From positions 64,540,921-64,604,920 of the forward strand of contig CM066733.1 in NCBI GenBank assembly GCA_033961575.1: 64,000 nucleotides of DNA, given 5' to 3'. Numbering within the stretch: the stretch's first letter is position 1; the number at the start of each line of letters is the position of its first letter. The notes under the pieces are model-generated. The model saw only the letters and a program-made list of their open reading frames with translations, made no database searches and was not told where the DNA came from. Below are positions 36,395-47,044 of the stretch, piece after piece. Origin of the DNA: Aselliscus stoliczkanus (lineage: Eukaryota; Chordata; Mammalia; Chiroptera; Hipposideridae). The position numbers and the translations under genes are program-made.

Positions 36395-36570
36395 ACCTAG
36401 TACTGTGCCACCTTCTCTCCTCATTTCACTTCATTTAATCACATGAAGAAGGCACAGCTAACCCCACTTTATATAAGTGGGAATAGAGAGTCAGAGAAGG
36501 TTAAGCTGGCCAGGATCACATAACTAGTATGCATTTGGACCCAATTGCTTCTGAATCCAGAGCCCTTTCA
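36395..36570 (-). repeat. MIR element
   Basis: 'gaaggttaagctggccagga' then 'gcttctgaatccagagccct', an antisense MIR end. Confidence 0.65.
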
Positions 36571-36574
36571 CGGG

Positions 36575-37965
36575 AATCTTCTGTCGCCTTGCAAGTGCCC
36601 ATGTGATGTCCAGGGCTGTGTTAGACATTACAGTGCTTGCTCTACTGCCCTCAAAATAATGATCCAGCTAAAACATAGGACTAGACCATCATATAAGGCA
36701 TTGTACTCCACATATACATAATAAGTGAAAGTTTCTGGAGTTAATAATAGCTGTATGTGGTGGGGTGGTCAGGAGGGAGTACAGGCTTTGAACGAAGTAC
36801 AAGATATGATATTTCAACATGTTTGATGAAAAATCTTCACTATGTCATGTATCTAATCAATAATTAACTCCCTCACAGAACACTGATAGAGACCATAGCA
36901 TTTGTGTTTAAAATGCTGCAGAATACAACATGCCCAGCAAAACAGAACATTACCAAAATATTACCAGAAACTGGTCAAACTTAAAAAACTAAACTACACA
37001 TTCTGTTTCTATGCATCCATTCTGCTTAAAAGGTAGGAGTGTATAGTTAAACACTGTATGCATAAAATTGTGAGTAGATAATTGTGAAATATAAGCAGCA
37101 TGCTAATAACCCTACAGCTCTCATAGAGTAAATAGCACATGGTATTACTGAAATTGGTGCTCAGATAATCTATATCTCACTGATCTCACCCACTGAGTGA
37201 AATGTCATCCCTCTGTGAAGGATACCTTGGTGCAAGTTTTAAAGTTCATGTCCACACTCGCCGACTTTCTCTGGTTACCTCTGAGTTTGTCAAGAATTTC
37301 AGGAACTGAAATTCACTGAACTGAGATGGAAATCAAGGAAGTCAAGAAAGACAGGGGAGAAGAAAGCCCATGCCATTTCAGCTGATAAAAGCAAATAATA
37401 ATAATTAATAACAATAATAATAATAATGATAAAGCTTATTCTTCCCCTGTCCCACCTCTGAAAAAAAGGAAGGCAACAGAACTCAATAGTTGTCCTTGAA
37501 CTTATGTATCTTTTTAAATTTGAAACCAGTGGCAATTATCTCATTGTGAGAGGGGCCATTGTGACGTGGTTGTTTCTCTGGTGCATATCTCAAGGGCTCC
37601 AGTCCTGGGAAGAGTGTGGGGGATGAGATCCAGCCCGCCCTCCACCTGTCTAGCCACCCACAACTGCTCAGAGCTTCATCCACCCCTTCAGCCCAGAGAA
37701 TAGGGCATGATTTTCTCAAACCCACCTATCTTGCCCCAGGCAATATGCTCTAAGACTGCCTCTGCCCATGGGCACCTCCTAATAATTCAGTCACTCTATA
37801 GGCTAGCAGCTGCTCCCATGAAAACCATATAAAGTGAGTCCAAGTCCTTTCATTTTTCCAAAAAGGGGAAAAAGTTCCACGTCCCTCTATAATATCATCC
37901 TACACGAACTAACACACGGCAGCATTTTTTTTCTTTTTCCCAAAGTGCCATCAAAAATATATGCT
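36575..37965. other. Intronic stretch with an AAT-rich patch
   Basis: An (AAT)n-like patch lies at 37396-37430. No gene recognised. Confidence 0.5.
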
Positions 37966-37969
37966 CACT

Positions 37970-38072
37970 GGTGCCGGCTGAGTGGCGCGGTGGTTAAGCG
38001 CTGGCTTGGGAAGCCAGCGGCCCCGGTTCAGGTACCACATATGAGGGCCAGTGACACTGCCCTCAAAAAAAT
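37970..38072 (+). mobile_element. Short tRNA-derived SINE
   Basis: 'gccggctgagtggcgcggtg', 'gcttgggaagccagcggccc', 'gagggccagtgacactgccc', then an A-rich tail. Target-site duplication AAAAATATATGCTCACT at 37953-37969 versus AAAAATATATGGTCACT at 38073-38089. Confidence 0.92.
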
Positions 38073-38089
38073 AAAAATATATGGTCACT

Positions 38090-39160
38090 CACTCTTGGGC
38101 ACAAAAATCCAAGACTCTCAACTCTAAGCATTGGGCTTAATCCTTTCCACTGCCTCAATTATTCCCAGGTAGTTAAGTGGGGCATTTAGAGTGGCTTGTC
38201 AGACTCTCGAACCTCAGGGGTCACTCAGTGTGGAGGAGAAGCAAGACACCAAATATGCCTCTGGAATATTTTAGTCACTTTCAGAAAGGTTAAGGTTCCA
38301 GGCAATGTCCTAGGGCGGCTTTCAAACCTGCCTCATGCTGGGCCTCTCATCTGGCAGGAGTCCCTGTGTGATTAGCAGTGACTAATTATGGTTCCCAGTC
38401 ACCGTCCAGAGAAAAGAGAAAGCATGACTAACTTACTGGGGACAATGATATACCCTGTCTTTTCACAAGGTAAACATCCTGTAAAACAACAAGCAAATCT
38501 GTGAATGTCACTTCCACCTATAAAGGATGAGCAACACAAGACAAACAGTGAAACTCCTAAGTCTTCCTGGAATGCCTGGTGTCTGATTTAACTGTTACCT
38601 GCTTTAATATTTAAAACGAATGGCTGGTTATCATTTCCCCATCCTCAGGTCACAATAGTTCACTTTTATTTTTTTCAACCTATATTCAGTGACACAAACG
38701 ACAGTCAATTATTATCCTCTGGTTCATCCTTCGCTATATATCCTTAGCATGAATTTTTCAGCCATCTTTAACTCATCCCCATGATGTTTCCTAAAGCTTT
38801 CCAAAGCACTGGATTTCAGTTTTTCTTGATGCTTTTTCTTCTTTTAAGAGTAGTAATGGAAACAACTGTGCTAAGACACTCCTAATTTTTTACTCATTTG
38901 GCTTACTTACTAAACAGGTCAGTCATTTCTAAAATATTTAAACACCACATGTATATAAATTGACATAAAACAGGTTTATTCATATGAGCACCGTAGCTTC
39001 ACTACAAAACTGATTTGGGCTCGGTGCCTTTATGTTTAGCTTGAGTCTTGCTATGGATCACGTGACTTCTCTCTGCCTTACAGTCTTTTACTTGAAAGTT
39101 CATGCTGATGGGTAGCCAACTTTATTTCTAGCCCTGTTTTCCACAGTAGAATCGGCAATG
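38090..39160. other. Intronic stretch without recognised gene
   Basis: No exon or confident repeat seen. Confidence 0.5.
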
Positions 39161-39164
39161 TACA

Positions 39165-39370
39165 GGGGATAAAGAACTAGACTTAAAAGTCAGGAGGTCT
39201 TTTGTTCTGCTCTTAGCTGTATCTCTAATGAATCAGCCAGTCCTGTAAATTCAGGCCGCTGTATCTTAATTTAGCCACCATTTAAATGGAAGTTCAACTC
39301 AGTCTCGATTGAGTCCCTACTGTGTATCTTGCAGGCCCCATGCACCGTGCTGGAATTACAAAATAAAGAA
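39165..39370. repeat. MIR fragment (+) followed by an L2 fragment (-)
   Basis: 39165-39290 is a MIR-like sense piece ('aacttagacttaaaagtcag'-type start). 39300-39370 has the antisense L2 pattern 'attgagtccctactgtgtat'. Confidence 0.5.
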
Positions 39371-39374
39371 TACA

Positions 39375-40655
39375 GACTTTGTATTATATGTGATTCCTTC
39401 AACGACATCCGAGTCTGAAGAGAAAAAAATGCAAATGAAGAGAAGCAAAGTGTTTTACAATAGATGCTCCCTGAGGTGAAGAAACACCTGAGCCTGAAGC
39501 AGTTGACTATCTCCCTGATTGCACAGAAGTGTCTCCTCTGGACCCAGACTAGACCATCAGTCAGGAAAGAGATGAGGAGATGGACAGTACAAGCAGTGAC
39601 AGCGGGTCAAGGCCAGAAGCTTTCAACTATAGACACTCAAAGCAGGAGACTCAGAGACTGTCAGAGATTGTCTCAGGAAGGCCGCGCAGGCAGTATCCAG
39701 GCCCCGTCCTCATCCTGTCTCCCAAGTATCCTTTATTTCCAATAGACACAAGCATCTCATTATGGGGAAAATACACTTAATCCCTCTTCTTGAGGCCATT
39801 GCCATTCCAGATTTGGGTGATGCATTCATTCTTCTTTTTGAACATGGGATGTGGGTGCATTTTCATATATTCTACAGACCCATGACCTGCTACCTAAAAC
39901 TTGTGAAGGCTGATGTGATTCAGAATTTGGGGACTTGGGAATATCATCTGGCTCATATGTGTCATATCATGTAGTGGCCCCAGCAAGGTCTGGGGCTGCC
40001 TCCCACCATGAAAGGCAGGAATATTTCTGCAGAGAGACAAATGAATGAATAGTCACATGAGGAGGAGTTTCCCATCAGAGCAGGTTAGATTTTGAATGAA
40101 TTAGGTCAAGTAAGGTTTTATCTCAAAACAAGTTATGAAGAAAAGTCTGGGTTTTCAGAGCTTTTCAGTTTTCAGTACTGCTGCTAAGGAACTGTGGACC
40201 AGCAGTGGTTAAGGTACAAAATGCACATTCACATCTGCCTAAAAACTAAAGTGGAAGCAAATCTTACATGCAGAATAAGGTAAAAATTACAAATAGTCAG
40301 ATTTAACTTTGAAAATCTTTGAGGGTGCCCTCATGACACTCCCAGTGTGAGACTAGATCAATGCGTCCTCAGCGGAGCTCTAGAAGAATTGGGTTATACG
40401 TAGTGGTCATACTGCATGAAAAATACACATCTGTGAACATTGGAATTCTCCAGCCACTGACAACATATAGATGTTCCACTTATGAGAGGCACAAAGCCTA
40501 AGAGACCCAGTGAAGCTAGGCCTCTTATCTTATTCTCATTTTGGTGGAATATATTCTTTAATGGTTGGCAGAAATGACCCCTTACTGGGGAATAAAACAA
40601 ACAAACAAACAAAACCCTAACAAAAAACAATAAGACCTTGTGGACATTTTGTGGG
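39375..40655. other. Intronic stretch without recognised gene
   Basis: An AAAC run lies at 40588-40612. No exon recognised. Confidence 0.5.
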
Positions 40656-40663
40656 TATGTGTA

Positions 40664-41218
40664 TGAGGTCTGACAAGTAAGTTTGCGAACTTGATACACC
40701 GATGTTGCTAACCTTTTTTGATATCAGAGCGATTATGAATTTGTACCAACTGGACAAATGGTTAACCAAGTTTACTATTTGGAAGTGCTAAAAAGGCTTT
40801 GTGAAAAAGTTAGATGGTCTGAACTTTCGCCAACAGTTCAGAGCTCTTGCATCACAGCAATGCACCAGCTCACATGGCACTGTCTGTGAGGGAGTTTTTA
40901 GCAAGTAAACAAATAATTGTATTGGAACACCCTCCCTACTCACCTGATCTGGCCCCCAGTGACTTCTTCCTTTCCCCAAAGATAAAGGAAATATTGAAAA
41001 GAAGACATTTTGATGACATTCAGGACATCAAGGGTAATATGACGACAGCTCTGATGGCCATTCCAGAAAAAGTTTCAAAATTGCTTTGAGGGGTGGACTA
41101 GGCACTGGCGCATAGCTTCCGGAGGGGAGTACTTCGAAGGTCACCGTAGTGATATTCAGCAATGAGGTAGGTAGCACTTTTTCTAGGATGAGTTTGCGAA
41201 CTTAATTGTCGGAACTTG
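40664..41218 (+). mobile_element. Internally deleted mariner transposon with transposase remnant
   Basis: Terminal inverted repeats of about 28 bp (left ggtctgacaagtaagtttgc; right end reverse complement gttccgacaattaagttcgc) with flanking TA at 40662-40663 and 41219-41220. The length of 555 bp compares with about 1.3 kb for intact mariners. Decayed C-terminal transposase is readable: 'VNQVYYLEVLKRL' near 40757-40795, then in the frame from 40847 'ALSVREFLASK' and 'HPPYSPDLAPSDFFL', which carries the last aspartate of the D,D34D triad. The middle catalytic motif reads HHSNAPAH instead of HHDNAPAH, and the frame is broken upstream, so it is inactive. Confidence 0.92.
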
Positions 41219-41324
41219 TATGTTTCTGTGTGTGTGTAAGGCAGTTAAAATAGTTGAAAATATACATTAAATGTCCTTTTGATTTAGTGTGACTGTAAAT
41301 AAATAGAATTTATTCTATTTATTT

Positions 41325-41455
41325 GTTTGTTTATTTTGAGTTGTCTTCTCTTGGTAGATTTTAAATTCAATGAGTTTATGTTAGCTGGTTCACCACTGCA
41401 TCCCCCAAGCCAAGTATCATATGTGTTTTCAATAAATATTTACATATCAGGAGGC
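41325..41455 (+). repeat. L2 3' end fragment
   Basis: 'ggtagattttaaattcaatg' and 'tgtgttttcaataaatattt' give an L2-like end. Confidence 0.55.
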
Positions 41456-41464
41456 AGTATTACC

Positions 41465-42090
41465 TAATGTTGAAGAGCACTGACTCCTTAGCTTGGCAGC
41501 CCAGGCTCGAATCCCTGCCCACCACTAACTGTGAGGCCCTGGGCAACTTCTCTGGGCCTCATCTGAGAAATGGGGATCATCGTACTTACTGAATCAACAT
41601 AAATGGACTAATTTATGTTGACTCTAACAATAAACACCCAAACCCCGTGGCTTCAAGCATCAAAGGTTTCTTTTTTTCTCTTGCACATTACAGTTCATCA
41701 CAGGTTGGCCACGACTCTCTGTGTCATCCTTATCTTCACTCCGTGACCCAACTGCCCGAGCAGGCACTACCTGGCACAACGCCAGTTGCCCTAGTGGGGT
41801 GCAAAGAACATTCTTCAGGGTCAAACACTGATAATCAAATGCTTGGCCTGGAAGTTACACAGGTCACTTCTGCTTACACATTGTACAGAACTAGATGGGA
41901 GGGTCCAGGGAACACAACCCTGCCACGTGTTCAGGAGTTAGAGAGGCAGAAAGACCCAACCCTCGTAGGGTGACCATGGCAATTCAAGGGGCTTAATGTA
42001 CATAAAGCATTTGGAAGAGCGCCTGGCACCTTGCCACAAACACATAAGTGTTTACTGCTGCTACTGCTATCGTTATTAGTATTATTATTA
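41465..42090 (+). repeat. MIR element split by an unclassified old insertion
   Basis: 41465-41600 is sense MIR ('aactgtgaggccctgggcaa', 'tctgggcctcatctgagaaa'). The 3' part resumes at about 41980 ('aatgtacataaagcatttgg', 'agcgcctggcacc'). 41601-41970 is inserted sequence of unknown family, which contains the 108-residue ORF. Confidence 0.65.
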
Positions 42091-42094
42091 ATGA

Positions 42095-45000
42095 ATTCAT
42101 ATTTTTGGAGGCCATTGTAAAGTCACTTTTCAGATTTCTCCTTATTAAATTGTATCTGGCTAATTGTGTGTTTCATGGCGTTATTTCCTTGTTCTCCTTT
42201 GGCTATCCAGGAGTGCCGAAGTTCCATCGAGCAGACCCTTAGCTAGCTTCAGCACAGACAGGGGGCAGCCCCACAGGACGTCGCTCCAGCCTCTCCTGTC
42301 TCAAGATGACTTTTGCAGCCCAGCTGGATGCAAAAAGGCAAACCCAGGGGAGCACGCCAAGGGGAAAATGAACCCTAGTAACTTTTACGTGCTGCATGCT
42401 GTAAACATCCTAGCTCTTAATGTGTTTCATACAAAAATATTTATGCTTCAAGCTGTAGCATACAAACAGCAATCTGCATTTATTGGTTTCAGATGCTCAT
42501 TTCCTACAGCTCTGGATCTCTTTGTGTTCTATAAACAAATCTCCACCATCTGGACCCCAACAAGCCACAATGAAGTATGTGCTCACTCCTGGCAAAGCAT
42601 CAGATCAAAATCCAGCTTCACAGAATTCTGCCTAACAGAAAAGGAGCGAACACCATGGCCTTCACCAAGCTGTCTACAAAAATGTTCTTTAGATGTCAGA
42701 GCTTAGACTTGAAACAGGGTAGCAGAAATGAGCATATCCGAATGCTCATCACTTTGATAAGCAGAAGTAAACCTAACCAGAAGATCATATCCTGTGGTGT
42801 AACCAATATTAAGAGCAGTCTAATCAGTACCTTCCGAATTACCTCAAAAAGGAAAAGGACTTGGAACAGTGTCTCAGACAAGTGGGAAAATAGAGAAGAT
42901 GGCGATACAATACTTATTCGTGATAGTCAGAAGCAAAAACTTTAATTCCTTTCCCGCTAAGGAAGTGAAAATGTATGTGTTATACCAATGACAAGAAACA
43001 AGCTGAACTCTAACCCACCAATATAAAGAAACCATAAATCAAAAGTTGAAAGTAGGTTGTGCCAAAAAAGAATGGACTCTGCCAAAACAAGTTGGATATG
43101 TTACCACCTACCCACCTGGACCTCTGAAATGAATACTAAGCATCATTTCTGATTGCTTATGTCCCTGATATAATTCCAGGCTGATGAAGGCATCTTCTCA
43201 AAGCCAAATATTTTAGATAATCACCATGGCCAGCCTTGCACACAGGCAAATACAGGCCTTCATGTTTTTTACCCCCTCTGCCTAAAAATATCTCCCCACC
43301 AATTTAGCACAGTGCCCAATGTCCACCCTTTGAGAAAGATAAGTATCATCAGACTTTGTGGTTCGACTCATTAACTTTGAGCATTATGATAAGAATATCC
43401 TGAGAGATGGTATGTAAGACAATGAGTTGTATTAATATAGTGAAAAAAAATGGAGGTAAAGAGAAGAATACAAAGGTCTGGAACTTGAAGAGGAATATAC
43501 GACTGAAAATGAGGAGCCATGAGTCTCCCTCAACACTTTTTTTCCTACAGTGCCAATGATCATGCTTTCTGGCTATTGTCAACTCATTTGGTATCTGATG
43601 ATCTTGCTTTGTCACCCTTGACCCATGTATATATAATTAAATCTAAACATATGTCAGATTATTTGATATGCCAGAGACTCTCCACAAATGGAGGCTACAA
43701 AATTATACCACAGCATAAGACTTTAGTAAGTTTAATTATGTAGACACTGGTTAATTATAAAATTCACCTCCTTGGCTAAAAATATGATCTAAATAATTTG
43801 AACCTGATTCCGCTGAACTACATACAACTTGTTGATTTCAGCTCAATATTTTATCAAAGTCATTTAAAAACCAAATACTGTTTGTCAAGATGCAGTGTAC
43901 CAACTTTGTATTCAAATTAAATGAGAATATATTATAATTCATCATTCAATCACAGATCAGAATATCAAAATAGATTTGGGCAAATTCCCATGAACACTTC
44001 CCAAAGCCTCCGTCTTTCTATATAACCAGTTCTAGTTCAGCTGATCAGCCATTCTTGAGCAGCATTCCTGAAAGAGATTAGCTCCTTCCTAGGTCTTTTT
44101 GTTTTAATCTACTGGGAAATATTTAATCAGAAAAGAATCAAAATCCTCATTAAACCTCTAAGGAAAATCCTTTTGATTGTTGATATTTAGATAAACAGAT
44201 GATAAAATGAGAAAACATGAAATCTTGTTTCATAGTTAATGTCAGGTAGATTTCAGGGGAAATTACTTGTTCTGAGTAAATTATAAACTGGTTATAACAT
44301 GATTATAATCCAGGAGCAAAATTCTCAGTTTCTATCAGACAGGCTATTTGCTACTTTCTTATTATACTTCAAATAGTCTAGAGATTACAACATTGGAGTT
44401 TCTAATCACATATAAATCCTTGGATTTCAAGCTATTTTTAGCCTTTTTTTGTTTTTTCAATTGTTGAACTCCAAAATAATATTATTATAAAACTATCTTT
44501 AAATGGCTTGAAATAATTCCTAATCCTCTGGGCTATCAGAATTGCTTACAAAACTAATAAACCACCACCACCCATAAAATAAAAATAAAAAATTAAATTA
44601 AAAAAAATAATACTTCCAGCAATCATTTTCAGACAACAGAGTTTGGACTTCAGCAATTGGTCAAAGCAGCCCAAGTTTGTGAAGCATCAATCATAAATCC
44701 TCCTCTTACATCTCACCCAGTGTCACATATTTTAGTTTCAGGAAAAAGGCCCTTCCCTAAAAAATGTTGGCCATGTTTTACAACATAGTATGGATATTTA
44801 CAACTAGAAATCCACATCCACAAAGAAAGGTTTGATCTATTTAGACACTCCACTTAAAAGGTCAGAGGAAATCTGAAATGAAAGCTCTCTGAATATTTAC
44901 TCTGATTTCCAAAAATATTTTTAACATGAAATCAATCTGGTTTCTTACAAAATGGGAAGTTTCACTTTCTGGAAAAATGCTCGTACAGCGACAACCTCAT

Positions 45001-45575
45001 TCTCCAATCATTTCAGATCAAGGAGTTAACCACTTGCTTTCAAATCCTTACAACATACACAGAACAATTCCACCCACTTTGACATCAGGCAGCAAAGCAC
45101 AACTCAGAGGGCTAACCAACTTACCTTTCTAACAACTGTACTTGGATTACAGCCATTTTTAGAATACTCATCAAACTGCAGGAGGCATAGGGATGAAACA
45201 GAGCTTATTTTGTTTTGAGAAAAGCAAATTATGTTTTTGGCAAAATAGGGGAAAATAATTTCTTTTTTCTTTTTTTTTTTTTAATGACATCTGATTCCTA
45301 GCCCAAGGGATATCTCCTGTAATCAATCACTATTCCTAACACCACTCATTTTGAGTCACAGAGGACGAGATTTGACTCAAGACAGTCTCGTCTATAATCT
45401 TGTCATGAGCACCTCCAAAGTTGGTTGATAACAGAACAGACTTTTCTCCTCCTATTCTGCATGCCAAGAATAAAGCTGGCTAAAACATTTTCAGAAATTT
45501 CAAAACATCCACCATAAACGAGCCATGAAAATATTTTGGGAGAATGCCACAGCCCTCCATGTTTCAGGAGCAGGA
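42095..45575. other. Intronic stretch before the RCAN2 exon
   Basis: Two overlapping plus-strand ORFs at 42164-42706 (180 codons) and 42577-42945 (122 codons) are the longest near here, but they have no recognisable family, no codon signature and no splice context. The rest is AT-rich with only short ORFs. It is the longest stretch here without confident repeats, so conserved non-coding elements are possible. Confidence 0.45.
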
Positions 45576-45581
45576 AAGTCT

Positions 45582-45587
45582 TCTTAC
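45582..45587 (-). other. Splice donor of the RCAN2 exon
   Basis: The minus-strand sequence AAG|gtaaga is a near-perfect U1 donor. Reading through it gives only VRRLSCS then a stop, which supports the exon ending here, after the lysine codon in phase 0. Confidence 0.85.
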
Positions 45588-45814
45588 CTTGCTCTCTTCT
45601 CCTTCAAACACTGACTGGTGAACGTTGCATGCAAATAATGAGTTGGGGAGGTCGTTGAAGTCAGTGATTGCTTGAAAGGCTTCCTCCGTGAAACAATGAG
45701 TTACAGCCCAGTCTCTGTCTATGCAGCACAGCAAGAAAAGTCCGCCATCTTCTGGGATGTACCCTCGCTGCCCAGGGCTCCGCATTCCAATGAAGTAAGA
45801 TTCTCCCCTCATTC
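45588..45814 (-). CDS. RCAN2: RCAN2 exon encoding the N-terminus of the long isoform (partial gene)
   Basis: RCAN2 binds calcineurin (PP2B) and modulates its phosphatase activity toward NFAT and other substrates in the cytosol. On the minus strand the exon opens GA-ATG (ATG at 45812-45810) and reads 75 codons, MRGESYFIGM...VFEGEESK, ending exactly at an AAG|gtaagaa donor in phase 0. From memory, the human 243-residue isoform has a 75-residue unique N-terminus where the 197-residue isoform has 29. The 46-residue difference equals 243 minus 197, which fits exactly. The stretch DLPNSLFACNVHQSVF aligns with the first strand and helix of the RRM-like domain of RCAN1/RCAN2. The remaining exons (RRM remainder, the LISPP-type motif, the PxIxIT-like C-terminus) lie outside the window, toward lower coordinates. 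The reading frame is intact with no sign of decay. The frame stays open upstream of the ATG, but that part is intronic if the acceptor at 45815 is used. Identity is recognised, not searched. Confidence 0.93.
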
Positions 45815-45843
45815 CTGAGGATGCAAAGATGGACATGTGTTAG
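45815..45843 (-). other. Splice acceptor of the RCAN2 exon
   Basis: On the minus strand the exon is preceded by catctttgcatcctcag|GAATGAGG: a pyrimidine-rich stretch and a CAG acceptor. A plausible branch-point sequence (ctctaac) lies about 25 nt upstream. The start codon begins only 2 nt into the exon, so the -3 Kozak position would come from an upstream, probably non-coding, exon outside or not recognised in this window. Confidence 0.75.
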
Positions 45844-46074
45844 AGTAGAACTCGATTCCTTACAACTTGGTGTTTAGGTCTCAGTTCTGGAATGTCTGCA
45901 GCAGAGCAGGGGAGTATAATTAGGAAAAGAAGTAGGAGTTATTAGAAGGGGGAAGACCCACCCAGCAAGTTCACATAACCCCTTGATCTCTGAGTCACAA
46001 TTTCCCATATGGTTCTGCTTCTGGGCAAGAATCTAGTCAGTATTATGGTCAAAAACATCCCATTTAACCAGGCT

Positions 46075-46235
46075 AGAAGTTGGAGGCCATGGGCTCTAGC
46101 CTAGCTGCCCAGAGTTTACGCGACGTGGAACCTGAGAAAGTTGTATAAGTTCTCTGAGCCTTTGCTTCCTTAAGAAAATAAAATGGACTCAAACAAAAAT
46201 GCATGTGGGAAAGTGCTTTGATAAGTTACACAATG
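46075..46235 (+). repeat. MIR element
   Basis: 'tataagttctctgagccttt' and 'gaaagtgctttgataagtta'. Confidence 0.6.
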
Positions 46236-46245
46236 AATTACATAT

Positions 46246-46273
46246 TACCACCACCACCACCACCACCATCACC
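46246..46273. repeat. (CAC)n microsatellite
   Basis: Trinucleotide run between two MIRs. Confidence 0.9.
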
Positions 46274-46284
46274 GCCTATCATTT

Positions 46285-46500
46285 AAGTTCCAGGAACTGT
46301 TTTAAATGATGCACATGCATTAACTAACCTATTTAATCTCTACAATAGTCTATGAGATTGGTACCAATATTACCTCCATTTTACAGGCAGAAAAACTTAA
46401 AAACCACACACTTAAGTAACTTTTACAAGGTCAAAGTCAAAGTGGCAGGACTAGGAATTAAACCCAGGGAGTTTGGCACCAGAGTTCACTCCCCTATACC
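46285..46500 (-). repeat. MIR element
   Basis: 'attaccTCCATTTTACAGGC', 'ttttacaaggtcaaagtcaa', 'ggaattaaacccagggagtt'. Confidence 0.85.
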
Positions 46501-46623
46501 ATAGAAATGAAGTAGAACAAAAGTAGTGCAAGTCTATATTTAAGGAAGTATAATCTGCTTCATTTCTACCTGAATCCTGATTATGATAACTCTAATAGTT
46601 CACAGTTTATCCACAATGAGGAC

Positions 46624-46641
46624 GGACACACACACACACAA

Positions 46642-46684
<43 letters not shown>
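46624..46684. repeat. (CA)n microsatellite
   Basis: CA run with one 'accacac' interruption. Confidence 0.95.
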
Positions 46685-46687
<3 letters not shown>

Positions 46688-46849
46688 TTCTCCTGCATGG
46701 GATCAGGACTCTAAGCAATTTGTGAACCCTGGATCTTGAAAAATCCGTACTATCTTGGTTAATCCATGGTATATAGATTCCCGTCCCTCACCGACTCCAT
46801 CATGAAGCTTTCCAGTATTAATCTCATCTAGTTGTGTTCCATCATTCTA

Positions 46850-47040
46850 TTATTTCCTCACCCCTTAGATTCAAAGTTCTACCCAACTACAACCAGTTGG
46901 AGAGCTTTTCCTTTTTTTGATACTGGTACATAATTTAATAGATTTTGTCCGTCTCTCCACATACTTCAAGAACCATATCTACATTTTTATTTTATATCTA
47001 TTTTCATGCCCATCGTATTATTTTCTTCACACCTCAATAA
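46850..47040 (+). repeat. Possible L2 fragment
   Basis: C/T-rich text with 'cttcaagaaccatatctaca' resembles an L2 3' body. Weak. Confidence 0.35.
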
Positions 47041-47044
47041 TTAG

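Larger units (their letters stand above)
1..45581 (-). other. RCAN2: RCAN2 intron downstream of the long-isoform exon (partial)
   Basis: Everything below the donor belongs to the intron separating this exon from the shared exon beginning EKFEGL, unless the alternative short-isoform first exon lies inside it unrecognised. I looked for the short-isoform N-terminus on the minus strand and did not see it. The human gene is known to be very long (hundreds of kilobases), so an intron of more than 45 kb is expected. Confidence 0.8.

Noticed and set aside
40847..41089. Possible live mariner transposase
   Set aside because: It keeps only the C-terminal part, is broken upstream, and the middle catalytic aspartate is replaced by serine.
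45815..45836. N-terminal extension MSIFASSG upstream of the RCAN2 start
   Set aside because: It overlaps a good splice acceptor and polypyrimidine tract, and the known protein begins MRGES as I recall it.
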